From Diphasiastrum complanatum (lineage: Eukaryota > Streptophyta > Lycopodiopsida > Lycopodiales > Lycopodiaceae), in assembly GCA_029204225.1 (NCBI GenBank), contig CM055095.1, positions 28,340,845-28,404,844 of the forward strand: a DNA stretch of 64,000 nucleotides, in the 5' to 3' direction. The translations under genes were made by a program, and so were the position numbers. Under the pieces are notes generated by a model. That model had not been told where the DNA came from, searched no databases, and saw only the letters and a program-made list of their open reading frames with translations. Shown piece after piece: positions 47,063-64,000 of this stretch. Position 1 is the stretch's first letter; each line of letters starts with the position of its first letter.

Positions 47063-47761
47063 ATGGCTACATCAAGTGGAGTCATGTTGGAAGCCAATGA
47101 TAGGCTTACCTCAAGCAACTATTCATTGTGGAAAGTGAGGATGGAATCACTTCTTGAGATGAATGATGTTTTGAATATTGTTGTAGGTTTGGAGGAGAGA
47201 CCAGCAACACAACAAGATCAAATGAGATATGATAAGAGGGCCAAAAGGGCTCTACACATTATCAAGATGAATGTTACCAATGAGCTTCTCAAGGAAGTTG
47301 GTAAGTGTACTTCATCTAAGGATGCTTGGGATTCATTGAAGAAGCCTTATGAATCCAAGTCTACTTCTAGAGTGTTGACTCTAAGAAGGCGAATCTTTTC
47401 TTGTTTGCAAAATAATGAAGAAAGTCCAAGTACTTTTGTTTTGAGGATGAAAGCATTGAATGATGAGTTGGCTTGCATTGATGAAAGCATTAAGGAAGGA
47501 GAGCTTGTTCAAGTTATTCTTAATGGATTGTTGGATGCTCATGCTAACATTGTTCAAAGTATTGTTATTCTAAAGACTTTGCCAATTTTGATGGACCTTC
47601 AAGAGATATTGATCAATGAAGAATATAGGCTTAAAGCAAGAGGTGGATCTACATCGACACTTCAAGAGGAGGCTATGTTCACAAAGGGCAAATTCAAGGG
47701 CAAAATCAAAAGTAAGATTGTAAGTTTTTATATAGCTTTGTTTAAACTTGTTATGCTATAA
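47063..47761 (+). pseudogene. Copia gag (UBN2 type), truncated before the zinc knuckle
   Basis: 232 codons: MATSSGVMLEANDRLTSSNY, SLWKVRMESLLEMNDVL, TSSKDAWDSLKKPYESKS, LRMKALNDELACIDESIKEG. This is the gag capsid-like domain (UBN2 type). The normal CCHC knuckle is missing; the frame ends in an unrelated tail (SFYIALFKLVML) shortly before the CT run. The capsid part is intact, so decay is recent or mild. Confidence 0.9.
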
Positions 47762-47817
47762 GACAAAAGGATTCAAAAGGTTTGGTCTTGCTTTGTCAAG
47801 AGGGACTAAGTTAAAAA

Positions 47818-49139
<1,322 letters not shown>

Positions 49140-49500
49140 ATTGCTAGTATGAAGACTTGGGTTCATCTCAACAAGTCCAAGGTGATAATAATGTCCAGAT
49201 GTCAAAGAAAATTGTGTAGATCTGAAGACCTACATGGGAGATAATGAGACTCACAAGGCACATGGCAATGGTGAGATTATGGTTACTCTACCATTAGATA
49301 AAAGAATAATAATTTGAGATGTATTGTACATGTATGCGAGAACTATACATCAATTTTAAGCTGCCAAAATTGTTGCTCAAGGGATGTTAAATTCAACGCC
49401 CAATGACACATTATTAGTAAGGGCAAGGTTGTTGCTAGAGGAATAAGGTTAAGAATTTTGTAAAAGCTTTCAATTAATATTACGATATTGATGACTCAAA
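49140..49500 (+). pseudogene. Possible copia protease-region fragment
   Basis: TYMGDNETHKAHGNGEIMVT, LPLDKRIII, a stop, DVLYMYARTIHQF resembles the stretch after the copia protease active site (G-D-N ... DVLYVP ... NL). The active-site DSG is not visible. Decayed. Confidence 0.5.
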
Positions 49501-50429
49501 CCTTTATAACATTTCCAATACATATCACAAATATGTGTTTATATCTTCAACTTATACATTTTCTTTAACATTACCAAAACCATAGGCAAAAGATCCTGGT
49601 AAAAGGCATAAAGTTGAAGATCAAGGTGAAGCACTTCAAATGGATGATCCAAGCACAGGAAGTTGCAAGATTAAGTCACTTTCATATATTTGGTTCTATA
49701 GTTGAGATACACACTAAGGGTAGGTGATGAAATATTAAGTGAAAATGTGTATTGAGCTTATTGTTAGACACTCTTAAGATCATAAATCATTCGAATTAGT
49801 TAGCCCAAATTAGGCAAGTTTAGGCAAGTCAAGTTAAATCAAGTCTAAGTTGTGATCTGACCTTTATTCTCATCGATCGTATGAACATGCAATGTCAATT
49901 TTAAATCTCAACCAGCAGGTTCTAAGAGGCCCAATTACAATATAGAGGGAAAATGGAAATCACATGGAAAAAGATCAACATGAAAAAACTACTTTTTCTT
50001 ATATGAGATTTTGCTTACCATTTGGTTCGTTAGTATAATCAGTTGCCAGTTACATTAGGGGTATCTCCATGTTCAATGATGTTATTCTTGCTCCTCACTC
50101 CCATGCTCAATTCCTAATAATTACAATAGAAGTATAGATTCTCCATAGCGAGCACATTGAAAGAGAGAATTCTATAAGACAATTGCATGAATATTCAGTC
50201 AATCAATCACCCAAAGAATATTGCAATAGGTAAAGAGTAGCTTTGAAGTAGATGAAAATTATGCATTTCATTTTTTCAAGATCGTTAAAGATTTTTAATT
50301 GAACAGCAACATACATTAAATCGTAATATTTTCTGTGGATCAAGATACATGAAGTGGTGTAAGAAGGAATCTGCAAGATGCCCAGCTGCAATAAGAAATT
50401 TGAAATCCTGATTGGCCAATTTCAATAAC

Positions 50430-50492
<63 letters not shown>

Positions 50493-50800
50493 CCTACAAA
50501 CTCGAACTTGTGAGTTGTGAGTCACAACTGGAAAACATTTTGACAGCAGTGATAAATGAAATGTTTAATTAATGATAATATTCTGAGGGCTAGGTTATTA
50601 CAAACATGAGCATGGAAGCATCTTCAAACTTTGATAAATTCTGCCTATCTGAAAGAGTTTGAAAGAACTTCAATAACACTAGCTCAACACTAAAGAGTCT
50701 TAATACAAACGAAGACAATAGATGCAACAGCATCACTTTTCATTTGACATGAATCATGGATGAATATATTCACAACTTTCTCTGAAGTTGTAACAATTTC
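49501..50800. other. Spacer, no gene recognised, with a GA microsatellite
   Basis: Nothing coding is supported. A 58-bp GA run lies at 50434-50491. Confidence 0.5.
50434..50491. repeat. GA microsatellite, 58 bp
   Basis: Pure ga run; the SLSL frame across it on the - strand is an artefact. Confidence 0.97.
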
Positions 50801-51185
50801 AAGCTACAGACTTCTTAATCTTTTCTAGGACAAACGAATAGGGTCAAAATTTATCTACAATTTCCCCATTTATTTTTGTGAACTTCTTACAACATTTTAC
50901 AATGCATTCATAAGGGGCTACTCCCTCGCTCTCGCCACTCTTGACAAGACCCACTTTGTATAAGGGAATTCCTCCTCTGTGCTCACAATAAGCCTGGAGC
51001 CAATATAATATCCCAAGACAAATTTACAGTTAGTGTGTGAAAGTGGATGCCAAAATATGAAAACGATCCATGAAGTAGGCCTGGCCTCGGGACTACAACC
51101 TTCACCATATAAGACTTGCTGATTTGAAGCTTTTGTGACTGAATCTCCTTTCTCTGTTTCAGTGTCGCTTTACTTCATTTCCTCT
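50801..51185 (-). other. Probable 3'UTR of the CHD1-type remodeller
   Basis: Non-coding sequence downstream of the stop at 51186. An AATAAA-type signal on the - strand (+ tttatt, about 50869-50874) could be the polyadenylation signal. The end is inferred. Confidence 0.4.
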
Positions 51186-62386
<11,201 letters not shown>

Positions 62387-64000
62387 CTGCATACCAGCAG
62401 AGCCTAAGTTTTATCTCAAAGCTAGTAGAGTTTAATAAATGCATTCATCAATAAATATAGAAGCATCAAATATGTAATAACACCAAGCATACTACTACAT
62501 GTATATCTACTACTACATGATGTTTATAAACATGAGTAAAATCAAAAAGAGCACAAAATATACCCAACATCTAAGTATCTGCCATAAATAGCTGCACTTT
62601 GTTTATGGATCAATTCCACACAGTCCATGCCAAATATATAATCATCTATGGCCTTTCAAGTGTTGCCAGTGCAGCTTAGATTTGATGGAATAAGCTCACT
62701 AATCATACAAAATTTAGCCATTTATTAGATCACAAATAAACATCTATGATAGCAAGGTGACATACAGAATATGATATATGCATCTCGCTAGTCTTATGCT
62801 CTCTCATATACAGAACTACTAATCGAACCATTTTGGCTAGCCTCACAATTTGACAAAGACCCACATTGGGTACTCCAGTCAATTAAGAAGTTATGTAAAG
62901 CAAATTATAGCTTTAGGATCTGAAGTATCATCCCAGGATTTAGGGAGTTAAATTTAAGCATCCATTTTTGTTATGACAGAAAGCAGCATATTGTCCAAGA
63001 CTAAGCAATAAACAAATCGTATTAAAATGAGCTGGCAAAAGGTGCTGAAATAAGAAAGATTCTTCTACAAAATGCCCAAACATGAGAACCATAACGCAAA
63101 GGATCTTCTACAAAATGCCCAAATATGAGAACCTTAATGCGAAGGATATGATGTATCTTTTTATATAGTCTGTACCTTGGAGACTTTTGAAAAGATACTA
63201 CTAGATACGTTGTCCACAAATAAAAACACGAGTTTCCACTGACCACATTCCCCCGGTTATGGGCCGATAAAATCCATGGTTCTAGGAACTCGTCAAGAAG
63301 TGATTACACTCTAAGTGTTCCATGTGCACGTGTCAAAAAAGTCGCCCAAAATTTCATCAAAGATACAACAGGTGGTTGAGATGCACAAAATAGGAGGATG
63401 CCATTGGTTAACCTATTAAAACTGAACTACTGCTGTCATCAAAACCCCCCGATACACAGTTTATCCCGATTAGGTTTTGCTTTATTATAAGCATTAGCTC
63501 TACAGTGTTGTAACATTTTTGGATGATATCCTCATCTATAGTAAGCCACTAGATATGCATGTTGAGCATCTTAGGATTCTATTCAACACTCTCATATGCT
63601 AAAGAGCTAAGTGTGAGTCTCTTAAGGAGAAACTACTTTATCTATGACATGTGGAGACATCTCAAGACATGAAAATGTGTTACAATGAAATATAGTCAAT
63701 TTTGAGTTGCACATACCCAAAACTGTGAGACAGTTAATATATATTTCTTGGGGTTTACTGTTCCTCTGAAAGTTCACTAAAGGGTATGCCCAATTGGTAG
63801 TGTCATTGAGCAATGAGCTTAATGGATAACTAGTTAAAAGGAAAGGCTTGGTATTCCCATGGTGTGGAATGAGAAATTAGATGAACGTTATCTAGGACAT
63901 GTGGTGACATCTCAAGAAATGAAAACGTATTACAATGAAATATAGGCAAGTCAATGCCCACAATATTTCTTGGGGTTTACAAATCCTCTGAAAGTTCATT
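62387..64000 (-). other. Intron of the CHD1-type gene, open to the right edge
   Basis: An acceptor (tatgcag/gtatgt) marks its 3' end. No coding exon of the gene is seen up to 64000, so the intron exceeds 1.6 kb. It contains a 45-bp tandem duplication (about 63058-63150, ttctacaaaatgcccaaa) and a gypsy remnant. Confidence 0.8.
63510..64000 (+). pseudogene. Ty3/gypsy reverse transcriptase remnant in intron, partly duplicated
   Basis: FLDDILIYSKPLDMHVEHLR (63516-63580) is the RT active-site block. It is followed by a frame with GHVVTSQEMKTYYNEI and FLGFTNPLK (63890-64000). The stretch from tctatgacatgtggagacat (about 63640) to gtttactgttcctctgaaag (63770) is repeated at 63885-64000. Orientation is opposite to the host gene. 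Confidence 0.75.

Overview
This is nuclear DNA from a land plant. Most of the window is decayed retrotransposon sequence, with AT-rich spacers, long dinucleotide microsatellites and two interrupted host genes. Those genes use canonical GT-AG introns and encode plant-type proteins: a polyol/monosaccharide transporter and a CHD1-type chromatin remodeller. I cannot name the species from the sequence. Heavy Ty1/copia load, several LTR families and long intron-borne repeats suggest a large, repeat-rich plant genome.

Layout. 1-2190: 3' half of a LINE on the + strand. 2191-4455: spacer with short tandem and inverted repeats, grading into the LTR of a Ty3/gypsy chromovirus that runs on the - strand to 6446. 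6480-9234: 3' half of a copia element (+) whose reverse transcriptase is replaced by about 900 bp of unrecognised sequence, ending in a complete LTR. 9625-14900: a mosaic of + strand copia pieces plus one degenerate ORF of unknown family at 12018-12760. 15547-20553: a - strand copia element with both LTRs but no RNase H, apparently the remnant of a tandem array. 20554-24480: spacer with a 143-bp GA run. 24490-28740: - strand copia gag, a long LTR and two pol pieces. 28738-33916: a copia element (-) with a long LTR at each end (both incomplete), abutted head-on by an inverted piece of itself.

Host genes. 35960-38504 (-) encodes a 640-residue sugar/polyol transporter in two exons. It has a probable 5'UTR exon near 39.65-39.75 kb and a 5'UTR intron filled by a roughly 95-bp minisatellite. 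51186-62386 (-) holds the 18 last coding exons (1091 residues) of a CHD1/CHR5-type remodelling ATPase; the upstream exons lie beyond the right edge. The last intron in view (62387 to the edge) contains a duplicated gypsy RT remnant.

Between the genes (39.7-51 kb) lie a candidate inverted-repeat element, AT-rich tandem repeats, a small Helitron-like element at 43480-43708, a gypsy gag remnant, and the 5' half of a copia element (LTR, duplicated primer-binding site, gag) stopped by a 154-bp CT run. The two genes are unrelated in function and the rest is transposon-derived. No new multi-gene system was found. The most notable items are the foreign segment inside the copia at 7.4-8.3 kb, the unknown degenerate ORF at 12 kb, primer-binding-site duplications in two copia families, the self-inverted copia at 28.7-30.2 kb, and the transporter introns built from tandem repeats.
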